Source: Azospirillum brasilense
GTDB lineage: Bacteria; Pseudomonadota; Alphaproteobacteria; Azospirillales; Azospirillaceae
Assembly (NCBI RefSeq): GCF_005222205.1
Contig: NZ_CP032347.1
Coordinates: 496,001-560,000 of the forward strand
Reading direction: 5' to 3'
Length of the DNA: 64,000 nucleotides
A program made the position numbers and the translations under genes. A model generated the notes under the pieces. The model ran no database searches, was not told the origin of the DNA, and saw only the letters and a program-made list of their open reading frames with translations. Positions 42,092 to 50,867 of the stretch are shown piece after piece (position 1 is the stretch's first letter; the number at the start of each line of letters is the position of its first letter).

Positions 42092-43174
42092 TCAGGCCGC
42101 CGGCCCGAGGATCTGACAGGAGCCGATGGGGAGAAGCGCCGTCACCACGCTGCCCGGAGCGAAACTCTGCGCGGGCGGGATGAAGGCGCGCAGCGTCCGC
42201 CCGCCTCCCAGATCCACCAGCACATCGCGGTACTCGCCCAGATAGGCGGAGCGCCGGACCGTGCCGGACAGCACGTTGCAGCCCTCGGTGGGCAACCCCG
42301 TCTCCTCGGCGCCGAACAGCCGCACCTGGGAGGGCCGGACGCACAGCGACACCGTCCCGCCATGCGCCGCACCGCTGCGGTCGGGGGCGGTCAGCACATG
42401 GCCGCCGACGCGGATGGCGCCGTTGCCCTCGCTGGTCCCGGCCAGCTCGTTGTTGGCGCCGATGAAGGTGGCGACGAAGGCGTTGGACGGCCGCTCGAAG
42501 ATGTCCTCCGGCGAACCGAGCTGCTGGAGATGGCCCGACTTCATGACGGCGATGCGGTCGGCGGTGACCAGCGCCTCCGACTGGTCGTGGGTGACGTAGA
42601 CGGTGGTCAGTCCCAGCAAGTCATGAACCTGCCGGATCTCGAACCGCATCTCCTCGCGCAGATGGGCGTCGAGGTTGGACAGCGGCTCGTCGAGCAGGAG
42701 GATGCGTGGCTCCACCGCCAGCGCGCGGGCCAGCGCCACGCGCTGCTGCTGGCCGCCCGACAGCTCCGACGGGTAGCGGTCGCGCAGCGCCTCCAGCCGG
42801 ACGGTGCGCAGCGTGCGGTCCAGCCGCTCGGCGATCTCCGCCTTGGGCAGGCGGCGGATGGCGAGGCCGAAGGCGACGTTCTCCGCCACCGTCTTGTGCG
42901 GCCACACCGCGTAGTTCTGGAAGACCAGGGAGATGCCGCGCTTCTCCGGCGGCAGCACCCCGCGCGCCGAGGAGAGCAGCACGTCGTCGGCCCAGATCTC
43001 GCCCTCCGTCGGCGCCTCGAACCCGGCAAGGAGCTGGAGGGTGGTGGACTTGCCGCAGCCCGACGGGCCGAGCAGGGCCAGCAGCGTGCCGTTGGGGACC
43101 TGCAGGTCGATGCCGTGCAGGGCGGTGTAGGTGCCGAAGGACTTGCGGAGGTTCTTGATGCGGATCCCGCTCAT
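42092..43174 (-). CDS. ABC transporter ATPase (PotA/FbpC-type)
   Basis: 360 aa. Walker A GPSGCGKST, the signature LSGGQQQR, Walker B RILLLDEPLSNLD and the switch His (YVTHDQSEA) are all present, with a TOBE-type regulatory domain at the C-terminus (GCNVLSGTVRRSAYLGEY). It energises the permease, whose stop it overlaps by 4 bases. The subfamily imports ferric iron, polyamines, sulfonates or phosphonates. The adjoining catabolic genes favour an organic acid in this locus. Confidence 0.9.
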   Translation of the reverse strand: MSGIRIKNLRKSFGTYTALHGIDLQVPNGTLLALLGPSGCGKSTTLQLLAGFEAPTEGEIWADDVLLSSARGVLPPEKRGISLVFQNYAVWPHKTVAENVAFGLAIRRLPKAEIAERLDRTLRTVRLEALRDRYPSELSGGQQQRVALARALAVEPRILLLDEPLSNLDAHLREEMRFEIRQVHDLLGLTTVYVTHDQSEALVTADRIAVMKSGHLQQLGSPEDIFERPSNAFVATFIGANNELAGTSEGNGAIRVGGHVLTAPDRSGAAHGGTVSLCVRPSQVRLFGAEETGLPTEGCNVLSGTVRRSAYLGEYRDVLVDLGGGRTLRAFIPPAQSFAPGSVVTALLPIGSCQILGPAA

Positions 43175-44964
43175 GTGGGGAGAACTCCTTCCGCCGGGGC
43201 GGTTTTACGACCGGATTTGCGAGAGGTGCGGCGCACGGTGGTCAGGCGCGTCAGCGGACCGGCGGCGGCCACCAGCGCCAGCGTGATGAGGAGGAGAAGG
43301 ACGCTCATGGCGCAGACCGCCTCGTAATTGCCGCCGTCCTTGGCGTTGTAGATCAGGGTGGTCATCACGTTGGTCTTGGGGGTGATCAGGAAGACCGCCA
43401 CCGACAGCTCGCGGATGATCGGGATGAAGACCAGAAACCAGCCCGACAGCAGCCCGCCGCCCATCAGCGGGATGGTGATGGACAGGAAGGTCCGCCCCTC
43501 CCCCGCGCCCAGGCTGCGGGCGGCGCGCTCCAGCTCCGGCCCGATGCCCTTGAGGATCGACCCGCCATGGGCGTAGGCGATGGGCAGGAAGGTCGCCGCG
43601 AAGGCCGCGACCAGCAGCAGCGGCGTGCCGTAGAGGTTCAGCGGCGCCCGCGTGTAGGCGGCGAAGAAGCCGACCGACATGACGATGCCGGGGATGATGA
43701 TGGGAACGGTCGCCACCGCGCCGAGCAGGCTGGCGCCGAAGACCATCCGCCGCTCCACGATGTAGGCGACCACGGTGCCGAGCATCACGCACAGCGTCGC
43801 GGCGAACGTCGAGAACAGCAGCGAGTTGACGATGGCGGTGTGCGTCTCCGAATTGCCGAACAGCGCCCACCAGTACCAGTGCAGCGACAGGTTCTCCCAC
43901 GACAGGCCCTGGCCCCAGGCGCGGGTCAGCGACACCAGCAGCAGCGCCGCGTAGGGCAGGAACACCGAGACCAGCGGCAGCAGCAGCGCCGCACCGAAGG
44001 CCGGCCAGCGGGCGGCGCCGAGCGCGATCCGCCGGCCCGCCCGGCTCTTGCCGGAGATGGTGACGAACTGCTTGCGGCCCAGGATGCGGCGACGCATCCA
44101 GAACAGCATGGCGGTGACCAGCAGCAGCGGCATGCAGTAGGCGGCCGCCATGTAAATTTCCGGCGGGAAGAGCTGGTAGAACTCGGCCAGCTTGGTCGTC
44201 ACCACCGGGATGCCGGTCGGCGTCAGCAGGAAGGCCGGGACGCCGAACAGCGTCAGCCCCTGGATGAAGGACAGGATGAAGCTGGCGATCACCGCCGGGG
44301 TGACCAGCGGGATGGTGATGCTGAGCATGGTGCGCAGCGTGCCGGAGCCCAGCGTGGCGGCGGCGTCCTCAAGCTCCACGGCCATCTCGTCGAGCGCGCT
44401 CGACACCATGGTGAAGCTGTAGGGGACGGTGTAGATGCCGCAGATGAAGATCGCGCCGGTCATCGAGTAGATGTTCAGCAGCGGCCCCGCCTCCGCCCCG
44501 GCGAGCGAGCGCCACAGCGCGTTCAGCCAGCCGGAGTTGGGCGCCGCCAGAAGAATCCAGCCGGTCGCCCCGATGAAGGATGGGGTGACGAAGGCGGTCA
44601 GCGTCAGCACGCGGATGGTCCGGCGGAACGGCAGGTCGGTCCGCGACACCAGCCAGGCCAGGGGCACGCCGATGCCGACGGCGATCACCGCGGTCGCCAC
44701 CGCGAGGAGCAGCGAGTTGAACAGCGGCTCCAGCAGATCCGCGGACTGGAAGATCCGCGCGTAGTTGCCGAGCGTCCAGGCGCCGGTCAGGTCGTCGTGG
44801 ATGCTGTTGCTGAGAACCCAGCCGAAGGGCAGAACCACCAGCAGGAAGAGAAGAAGGGCGACGGCGCCGAAGACCAGGGTCCTGGCGAGCGGCACGCGGG
44901 CCATCGCCGGGCGCGCGGTCGCCGCGGCTGCGCTGTCTGGGCTGTCCGTAGAAATGACCCCCAT
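43171..44964 (-). CDS. ABC permease with two fused membrane domains
   Basis: A 597-aa inner-membrane protein with two tandem binding-protein-dependent transport domains, each with the EAA-type loop (for example ELEDAAATLGSGTLRTMLSI and ELERAARSLGAGEGRTFLSI). Fused permeases of this kind belong to the iron(III)/thiamin type. The ATG at 44964 has GGAGGCGG upstream; a start at 44979 is possible. The stop overlaps the ATPase start by 4 bases. A REP-like inverted pair separates it from the binding-protein gene. Confidence 0.9.
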   Translation of the reverse strand: MGVISTDSPDSAAAATARPAMARVPLARTLVFGAVALLLFLLVVLPFGWVLSNSIHDDLTGAWTLGNYARIFQSADLLEPLFNSLLLAVATAVIAVGIGVPLAWLVSRTDLPFRRTIRVLTLTAFVTPSFIGATGWILLAAPNSGWLNALWRSLAGAEAGPLLNIYSMTGAIFICGIYTVPYSFTMVSSALDEMAVELEDAAATLGSGTLRTMLSITIPLVTPAVIASFILSFIQGLTLFGVPAFLLTPTGIPVVTTKLAEFYQLFPPEIYMAAAYCMPLLLVTAMLFWMRRRILGRKQFVTISGKSRAGRRIALGAARWPAFGAALLLPLVSVFLPYAALLLVSLTRAWGQGLSWENLSLHWYWWALFGNSETHTAIVNSLLFSTFAATLCVMLGTVVAYIVERRMVFGASLLGAVATVPIIIPGIVMSVGFFAAYTRAPLNLYGTPLLLVAAFAATFLPIAYAHGGSILKGIGPELERAARSLGAGEGRTFLSITIPLMGGGLLSGWFLVFIPIIRELSVAVFLITPKTNVMTTLIYNAKDGGNYEAVCAMSVLLLLITLALVAAAGPLTRLTTVRRTSRKSGRKTAPAEGVLPT

Positions 44965-44991
44965 AGGGTCCGCCTCCATTGTCCATCAGAA

Positions 44992-45132
44992 CCCTCTCCC
45001 GTCCCGGGAGAGGGTGCCCGCGAAGCGGGCGGGTGAGGGTACGGCCAAGGATTGAATATGGTCCCATCGCCGGTACCCTCACCCTTCCCACGCTTCGCGT
45101 GGGCCCCTTCCCTCTCCCGGGACGGGAGAGGG
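44992..45132. repeat. Inverted pair of REP-like modules
   Basis: Left module 44992-45040: CCCTCTCCC/GGGAGAGGG palindrome, the hairpin GCCCGC-GAA-GCGGGC (45016-45030), then GGGTGAGGGT. Right module 45075-45132 is similar but inverted: ACCCTCACCC, a CCCACGC-TTC-GCGTGGG hairpin (45087-45103) and CCCTCTCCCGGGACGGGAGAGGG. The 35 bases between them are unstructured. It lies between the binding-protein and permease genes of one operon, so it could modulate read-through or mRNA processing. Confidence 0.8.
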
Positions 45133-45141
45133 AATCAGCGG

Positions 45142-46197
45142 TCAGCGCACCAGTTCCTTCCACTTGGCGATGCCTTCCGCGACCTCCGGGCCGAGGTCGT
45201 CGCCGGTGTTGCGGGTCCACTTCAACTGGTCCAGCGACCGCCCTTCCGCCCAGGGCACGTCCTTACGCAGCGTCGGCCAGAAGTTCTTCTGGAGGATCAT
45301 CGACACCTCCGTGGAATAAAGGAAGTTGGTGAACAGCCGGGCGGCGTTCGGGTGCGGGGCCTTCGCCAGAATGCCGGTGACGCCAAGGTTCAGGATGGCA
45401 TCGTCGGACGGCGCCACCACGTCGATGGGGTTGCCGGCGGCCTTCTGGGTCAGCGTGTAGCTGAAGGGCGCGCCGGAGCCGACGACCCGCTCACCGGCCA
45501 GGATGTCGGTGACGGTGTCGACGTTGGACTGGCCGACCTTCGGCTTCTGCTTGCCGAAGGCGCGCAGGAAGTCGTCGCCGTACTTGCGGCGGATGGCGAC
45601 CACCCAGTTCGCCACGTCGCCGGAGAAGGCCGGGCTGCCAGTGGTGATCTTGCCCTGCCACTGGTCCTCCAGCAGCGCCTGCCAGCTCTGCGGCGGGGAC
45701 GGCACCTTGCCCGGCGCGTAGTTGATGCTGGTCAGGCTGATGGCGCCGACATGGAACATCTTGTCGGGGTCGAGGTTGCGGAAGGCGTCCGGAATGTGCA
45801 CCCCGTCCACCGGCTCGAAGGGCGCCAGCGCGCCGATCTTCTTCAGCTCGGTGTAGTGCAGCATGTTGGTGGTGCCCAGCGAGTCGCACTCGTGGACGCC
45901 GCTCTGCAACTCCATGCGCAGGCGGGTGTAGACGGTCTGCGAGGCTTGGCGGAGCAGGTTGACCTCGATGCCCGGATACTTCGCCTTGAAGGCGTCGCGG
46001 ATCGCCTCCATCGTCTGCTGCTCGTAGGAGCCCCAGTAGAGGGTCAGGGCGCCTTCCTTCTTCGCGGCGGCGTAGAGCGGGTCGTCCGCCGCCGACGCGA
46101 TGCGCGAGAAGGCGGTGCCGGCCAGTCCGCCGGTCACCAGGGCGGTGCCGACGAGGCCGCCGGTCTGGAGAAGGCGGCGGCGCGAGAATTCCATCAT
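45142..46197 (-). CDS. ABC solute-binding protein with a Tat signal
   Basis: 351 aa. The N-terminus reads SRRRLLQTGG then a hydrophobic stretch to SAAD, a twin-arginine signal that implies export of a folded protein. The body is a family 1-type (iron(III)/putrescine/phosphonate-like) binding protein. I do not see the pair of adjacent tyrosines used for ferric binding, so an organic ligand is more likely. The start is a double ATG at 46197 and 46194 after an AGGGA site. The SDR gene upstream ends 68 bases earlier. Confidence 0.85.
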   Translation of the reverse strand: MMEFSRRRLLQTGGLVGTALVTGGLAGTAFSRIASAADDPLYAAAKKEGALTLYWGSYEQQTMEAIRDAFKAKYPGIEVNLLRQASQTVYTRLRMELQSGVHECDSLGTTNMLHYTELKKIGALAPFEPVDGVHIPDAFRNLDPDKMFHVGAISLTSINYAPGKVPSPPQSWQALLEDQWQGKITTGSPAFSGDVANWVVAIRRKYGDDFLRAFGKQKPKVGQSNVDTVTDILAGERVVGSGAPFSYTLTQKAAGNPIDVVAPSDDAILNLGVTGILAKAPHPNAARLFTNFLYSTEVSMILQKNFWPTLRKDVPWAEGRSLDQLKWTRNTGDDLGPEVAEGIAKWKELVR

Positions 46198-46265
46198 GTT
46201 GCCAATCCCTGTCTTGTTGTTGCGGTACCGCCGTTTCGGCGTCGTTCTTCGTTCTTGCGCGAAAA

Positions 46266-47036
46266 TCAGTAGTCGCCGGTGGTCGCCCCGCCGTCGGCGA
46301 CGATGGTCTGGCCGGTGACGTAGGCCGCGTCGTCGGACGCCAGGAAGGCGACGACGGCGGCGATCTCCGCCGGCTTGCCCAGGCGCCCGATGGGTGTCTT
46401 TTCCAGCCATTGCGCGCGCACAGTGTCGGGCACGCCCTCGACGATGGCGGTCTCCACGACCCCTGGAGCGACGGCGTTGACCAGGATGCCGCGGCGTGCC
46501 CCTTCCAGGGCGGCGGTGCGGGTCAGCCCGACCACCCCGGCCTTGGAGGCGGAGTAGTTGGCCTGCCCGAAGGTCCCCAGGATCGACGTGGAGGCGATGT
46601 TGACGATGCGCCCCCAGCCGCGGTCGCCGATCAGCCGGAAGGCCGTCTGGCAGCCCAGCCAGGTGCCGCGAAGGTTCACGTCGATGACGGCGCTCCATTC
46701 CGCGTCGGTCATCTTGGGCAGCGAGCGGTCGCGGACGATGCCGGCGACGTTGACCATGATGTCCACGCCCCGGAAGGCCTCGGGCAGGCCGGTCACGGCG
46801 GCGCCCCAGCTTTCCCGGTCGGCGACGTTCAGCGCGGTGGCGTGGGCCTGAGCCCCTTCGGCGCGCAGCGCGGCGGCGACACTCTCGGCGGCCTCCGCCC
46901 CGATGTCGGCGACGACGACCGCCGCCCCTTCCGCGGCCAGCCGCTCGCAGACAGCGCGCCCGATGCCGCCGCCGCCGCCGGTCACGAAGGCGACATGGCC
47001 GGCGAGGCGGTTTGACTGTGCGGTGGCGGAACTCAT
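46266..47036 (-). CDS. Short-chain dehydrogenase/reductase (FabG-like)
   Basis: 256 aa. Rossmann motif TGGGGGIGR, the NVAGI strand, catalytic Ser in IASTS and the YSASK tetrad are present. It is likely a 3-hydroxyacyl-CoA dehydrogenase or a related alcohol dehydrogenase using NAD(P). An excellent AAGGAGG site precedes the ATG, which overlaps the MaoC stop by 4 bases. With a hydratase, a thiolase and a MaoC protein around it, oxidation of a beta-hydroxyacyl-CoA is the best reading. Confidence 0.9.
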   Translation of the reverse strand: MSSATAQSNRLAGHVAFVTGGGGGIGRAVCERLAAEGAAVVVADIGAEAAESVAAALRAEGAQAHATALNVADRESWGAAVTGLPEAFRGVDIMVNVAGIVRDRSLPKMTDAEWSAVIDVNLRGTWLGCQTAFRLIGDRGWGRIVNIASTSILGTFGQANYSASKAGVVGLTRTAALEGARRGILVNAVAPGVVETAIVEGVPDTVRAQWLEKTPIGRLGKPAEIAAVVAFLASDDAAYVTGQTIVADGGATTGDY

Positions 47037-47482
47037 GCCTGCGCCTCCTTGCGGGCGATGGAGAGCACGTCCTCGCCCTCCTGCACGGTCTCGCCGCGCT
47101 GGTTCTTCACGGTGATGGCGACGCGGACGATGCCGCGGTCGGGCTTGGAGGCGCTGGGGCGGACCTCCGCCACCTCCGCCTCGTAATGCACGGTGTCGCC
47201 GGCGAAGACCGGGCCGACGAAGCGGCGGCGCGTCTCCAGGAAGGCGAGAATCGCCCAGTCGTCGATGGCGGAGCGCAGCCCGGTGCTGAGCGAGTGGGTC
47301 AGCATGCCGTGGGCGATGGTCCGCCCGAAGCCGTTGGCCTTGGCCGCCTCGGCGTCCATGTGCAGCGGGTTGAAGTCGCCGGTCAGCCCGGCGAACCAGA
47401 CGATGTGCGCCTCGGTGACGGTGACGCGCGAGGAGCGCGTCCGGTCGCCCGGCTTGATGTCGTCGAGATGGATGGCGGTCAT
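47033..47482 (-). CDS. MaoC-like (R)-specific hydratase
   Basis: 149 aa with the hot-dog-fold hydratase-2 signature: the catalytic Asp/His motif in AGLTGDFNPLHMDAEAA and the IAHGMLTHSL helix. MaoC-type hydratases add water to trans-2-enoyl-CoA. It lies 12 bases from the OB-fold gene and overlaps the SDR start. It could serve a parallel hydration to the crotonase at the end of the operon. Confidence 0.9.
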   Translation of the reverse strand: MTAIHLDDIKPGDRTRSSRVTVTEAHIVWFAGLTGDFNPLHMDAEAAKANGFGRTIAHGMLTHSLSTGLRSAIDDWAILAFLETRRRFVGPVFAGDTVHYEAEVAEVRPSASKPDRGIVRVAITVKNQRGETVQEGEDVLSIARKEAQA

Positions 47483-47494
47483 TCTAGGGCACCC

Positions 47495-47908
47495 TCAGTC
47501 GGAAGTCCGCGGGCGGAACACGGGGAGGCTGGTCGCCTCGTCGAGCTGGTGGAAGGCCACGGCGAGCGGCAGGCCGGCCCGCAGATCGGCCTCCGCCACC
47601 CCCTCGACGCGGGAGAAGACGGTGACGCCCTCCTCCAGCCGGATCAGGGCGCAGACGTAGGGATCGCCGCGCTGGTTGCCGCGATGGACGACCGAATAGG
47701 TCAGCAGCTCGCCGCGCCCGCTCGCCTCGACCCATTCCGGGCGGGCGTGCGGGGCGTGGATGGAATGGGCGCGCGGGTACCACTGGAAGCGCCCGGTCTC
47801 CGGGCAGCGCTGGATCAGGAAGCGCCCCTCGCGCGCCGCCTCCCAGAAGGGGGCGGAGGTCTCGTCCTGGACGGGCGGGATGGTCATGCTGGTCGTTGGG
47901 GCGGTCAT
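47495..47908 (-). CDS. OB-fold (DUF35) acyl-CoA-associated protein
   Basis: 137 aa, of the rubredoxin-like/OB-fold type that forms a complex with thiolase-like proteins. The zinc ribbon, normally built from four cysteines, retains only one in the expected region (LIQRCPETGRFQWYPRAHSIHAPH), so zinc is probably not bound. The OB part (LLTYSVVHRG, VFSRVEGVAEADLRAGLPL) is intact. The ATG follows TAAGGTG and lies 9 bases after the thiolase stop, matching the usual thiolase/OB pair. Confidence 0.85.
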   Translation of the reverse strand: MTAPTTSMTIPPVQDETSAPFWEAAREGRFLIQRCPETGRFQWYPRAHSIHAPHARPEWVEASGRGELLTYSVVHRGNQRGDPYVCALIRLEEGVTVFSRVEGVAEADLRAGLPLAVAFHQLDEATSLPVFRPRTSD

Positions 47909-47917
47909 CGGGGCACC

Positions 47918-49084
47918 TTACCGGGCAAGGATGGCGGTGGCGGCGGAGCAGAAGGTGCCGCCAAGCCCATGGGCCAGGGCGATGCGCGCGTCGGTCACCT
48001 GGACGCCCGGCCCCTCGCCGCGGAGCTGGCGGACGCTCTCGATCAGCGTGAAGATGCCGCGCTTGCCGGGGTGGTTGGACGACAGCCCGCCGCCGTCGGT
48101 GTTGGTCGGCAGGCTGCCCCCCAGCGTCAGATTGCCGTCCGCGACGAAGGCGCCGCTCTCCCCGCGCCCGCAAAAGCCCAGATCCTCCAGCGCCAGCATC
48201 GGCGTGATGGTGAAGGCGTCGTAGATCTGCGCCACGTCGATCTCGCCGGGGGTCAGCCCGGCCATGGCGAAGGCGCGCGGGCCGGACAGCGCCGCCGGGG
48301 TGGTCAGGTCGTCAGGGATCTGGCTGTTCTGGGTGCGCGCCACGGCGGCCCCGTAGCCGACCAGATGGACCGGCGGCTTCTTCAGGTCGCGCGCCCGCTC
48401 CCGGCTGGTCATCACCACGGCGCCGCCGCCGTCGGTCACCACACAGCAGTCCAGCCGGCGCAGCGGCGACGCGATCATCGGCGAGGCCAGCACGTCGTCC
48501 ACCGTGATCGGCTTGCGCAGCCGGGCGTCGGGGTTCTTCGCGGCGTGCTCGCGGAAGGTCACGGCCACCTGGGCAAGCTGTTCCGGCGTGGTGCCGTAGA
48601 GATCCATATGGCGACGGGCGAACAGGCCGTAGGTTGAAATCAGCGTCGGCGCGTAGGGAATTTCGTACTGGCCGGGGCCGGCGGGGAAGACGAAGGGGTC
48701 GAAGGACGGGCTGCTCAGCGGCCACCAGCGCGGGCAGGCGGCGTAGCTGATGACCACCACCTCGGCCAGCCCGGTGGCGATGGCCGCCGCCGCCTGTCCG
48801 GCCTGAAGGATGTAGGAGCAGCCGCCGACGTCGGTGCTGTTCACGTAGGTCGGCGCGATCCCGATGTATTCGGCCAGTTCGACCACATCCATGGTGCTGC
48901 CGCCCTCGGCCCAGTCGCCGGAGGCCGCGCACAGCCCGTCCACGTCCTTCAGCGTCAGCCCGGCGTCGTCCAGCGCGCCGAGGATGCATTCCATCTGAAG
49001 GGCGAAGGGGTGGACGCGCGGCGCATCCCGGCGGGGCGATTCAAAAACGCCGGCGATGGCCGCCTTTCCCGAAAGATCGATCAC
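47918..49084 (-). CDS. Thiolase-like protein (SCP2/acetyl-CoA acetyltransferase type)
   Basis: 388 aa of the SCP2-thiolase-type family found with OB-fold partners. Recognisable parts are the STDVGGCSYILQAGQAAAAI helix, VCVVTDGGGAVVM-like core (CCVVTDGGGA), the LSSNHPGKRG loop and the terminal AHGLGGTFCSAATAIL. It probably cleaves or condenses acyl-CoA thioesters. I chose the GTG at 49084, which has AAAGGA 8 bases upstream; an ATG at 49123 has no ribosome binding site. It begins an eight-gene minus-strand operon and diverges from the CoA-transferase gene. Confidence 0.85.
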   Translation of the reverse strand: MIDLSGKAAIAGVFESPRRDAPRVHPFALQMECILGALDDAGLTLKDVDGLCAASGDWAEGGSTMDVVELAEYIGIAPTYVNSTDVGGCSYILQAGQAAAAIATGLAEVVVISYAACPRWWPLSSPSFDPFVFPAGPGQYEIPYAPTLISTYGLFARRHMDLYGTTPEQLAQVAVTFREHAAKNPDARLRKPITVDDVLASPMIASPLRRLDCCVVTDGGGAVVMTSRERARDLKKPPVHLVGYGAAVARTQNSQIPDDLTTPAALSGPRAFAMAGLTPGEIDVAQIYDAFTITPMLALEDLGFCGRGESGAFVADGNLTLGGSLPTNTDGGGLSSNHPGKRGIFTLIESVRQLRGEGPGVQVTDARIALAHGLGGTFCSAATAILAR

Positions 49085-49527
49085 GCGCGGGTTGTCCTTT
49101 CCTGGTTGTGGAAGGCCGCGCATCGCTGCCGCGACGCGCGCCGAGCGGCTTCAGTGGACAGGCGATGAGAGTAAAGAGGCCGCCCGCCTCGGAAATCATG
49201 AAGACTATCCGATGGCCGGCAGAGTTTTCGATCAGGCCGATCCGCTCCCGGCAAGATCAAGACTACCGGACACAGTTCGTGTCACAAGCAGAAAAAACGA
49301 TGCGGTCCGGTGCACGGAACGCACCAATGCTGCGCCCAACGAATCCGCGGAACGGTGCCTTCCATGCACCGGATTGGGCCAAACTAAGCGATTGTTTTCC
49401 GGCCGCCGTGGCGCAAGCCTTTGGGTATCGCATTCCCGCCGCCGCCCTGGACCGGACCGGTTTCCAGCCGGGCGCGCGGCCCCGCCCGGACCGCCTGCGC
49501 GGCGCCCGGCCATCCGAAGGATCATGC
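49085..49527. promoter_or_regulatory. Divergent control region of the catabolic locus
   Basis: About 440 bases with no supported gene between the thiolase and CoA-transferase starts. It is less GC-rich than its flanks in the part around 49250-49330. The nearby LysR gene makes it the most likely operator region. No clear T-N11-A palindrome could be assigned. Confidence 0.5.
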
Positions 49528-50730
49528 ATGCTCAACACCGATACGCAACGCCGCGAAGGCCCCCTGGCCGGCGTGCGCGTGGTCGATCTCACGCACATGT
49601 TGGCCGGCCCCTACAGCACGTGGCTGCTCGGCGCGCTGGGAGCGGAGGTCATCAAGATCGAGCGTCCCGGCAAGGGCGATTTCACCCGCATCATTGCCCC
49701 CTTCAGCGATGAGGAGAGCATTTACTTCCTCAGCGTCAACCGCAACAAGCGGAGTCTGACGCTCAACTTGAAGGAGGAAAAGGGGAAGGAGATTTTCAAA
49801 AAAATCGTCGCCACCTGCGACGTGCTGGTGGAGAACAACCGGGCCGGGGCGATGGACCGGCTGGGGCTGGGCTACACCGATCTAAAGGCGGTCAATCCAC
49901 GGCTGGTCTACGCCTCGATCTCCGGCTTCGGGCAGGACGGCCCCTACCGCCACCGCCCTTGCTTCGACGTGGTGGCCCAGGCGATGTCCGGCATGATGAG
50001 CATCACCGGCGAGCCAGGCGGCGATCCCTGCCGGGTCGGCGCGTCGATCGGCGACATCGGGTCCAGCCTGTTCGCCGCCGTCGGCATCCTCGCCGCCCTG
50101 CAGAAGCGGGCGAGCACCGGCGAGGGCAGCTTCATCGACGTGGCGATGCTCGATTGCCAGCTCGCCCTGATGGAGAACGCCATCGCCCGTTTCCTGAACG
50201 CCGGGGAGACGCCGCGGGCGCTGGGCAGCCGCCACCCGCTGATCGCCCCCTTCCAGGCCTTCCCCACCGCCGACAAGCCGATCGCCATCTGCGTCGACAC
50301 CAACGAGCAGTGGGACCGGATGTGCCGCGCCATGGGGCTGGAGCATCTGCTGTCCGACCCGCGCTTCCCCACCGGCTCGGCCCGCAACGCCAACCATGCG
50401 GAGCTGGAGCCGCTGCTGCGCGAGGTCTTCCTCACCCGCGGGCGCGACGCTTGGCTGGACGCGATGGAGGACGCCGACGTGCCGGCCAGCCCGATCAACA
50501 GCGTGCCGGACGCGCTGAGCGATCCCCAGGTGGTCCACCGCAAGATGGTCGTGGAGGTGCCGGAGGGCTCGGGCAAGCGCTTCGCCGCCGTGCCGATCAC
50601 CATGCCGGAGGCCCCTCTGCCCGCCGAAAGCCCGGCGCCGCGGCTGGGCGAGCACACCGACGCCATCCTGGCGGATCTCGGCTTCAGCCCCGACGAGATC
50701 GGCGCCTTCCGTCGCGACGCGGTGGTGTGA
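49528..50730 (+). CDS. Class III CoA-transferase (CaiB/BaiF family)
   Basis: A 400-aa cytosolic enzyme. The family's N-terminal domain (GVRVVDLTHMLAGPYSTWLL, AEVIKIERPGKGD, YFLSVNRNKRSLTLNLKEE) and the catalytic-Asp segment (GSFIDVAMLDCQLALMENA) are present. It moves CoA between acyl donors and an acid acceptor, which would activate the imported substrate. The ATG at 49528 has GAAGGA 7 bases upstream. It heads the plus-strand run that continues with LysR and a thioesterase. Confidence 0.92.
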   Translation: MLNTDTQRREGPLAGVRVVDLTHMLAGPYSTWLLGALGAEVIKIERPGKGDFTRIIAPFSDEESIYFLSVNRNKRSLTLNLKEEKGKEIFKKIVATCDVLVENNRAGAMDRLGLGYTDLKAVNPRLVYASISGFGQDGPYRHRPCFDVVAQAMSGMMSITGEPGGDPCRVGASIGDIGSSLFAAVGILAALQKRASTGEGSFIDVAMLDCQLALMENAIARFLNAGETPRALGSRHPLIAPFQAFPTADKPIAICVDTNEQWDRMCRAMGLEHLLSDPRFPTGSARNANHAELEPLLREVFLTRGRDAWLDAMEDADVPASPINSVPDALSDPQVVHRKMVVEVPEGSGKRFAAVPITMPEAPLPAESPAPRLGEHTDAILADLGFSPDEIGAFRRDAVV

Positions 50731-50867
50731 TGGCCGGCGGCGCGGGGGGAGAGCGGCGGGTGGCGGGCGGCGAAGGGGCGCGTGCGGTGCTGGCGGAAAT
50801 GTTTCATACTGCCGCCGGGATCGCCCCCAGCCTCGCCCCGGCTTCCGTCCACAGCCCAAAGGTCCGC

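Noticed and set aside
49108..49527. An N-terminal extension of the CoA-transferase frame
   Set aside because: The region lacks the family's conserved start, and the ATG at 49528 has a good ribosome binding site and gives the normal length.
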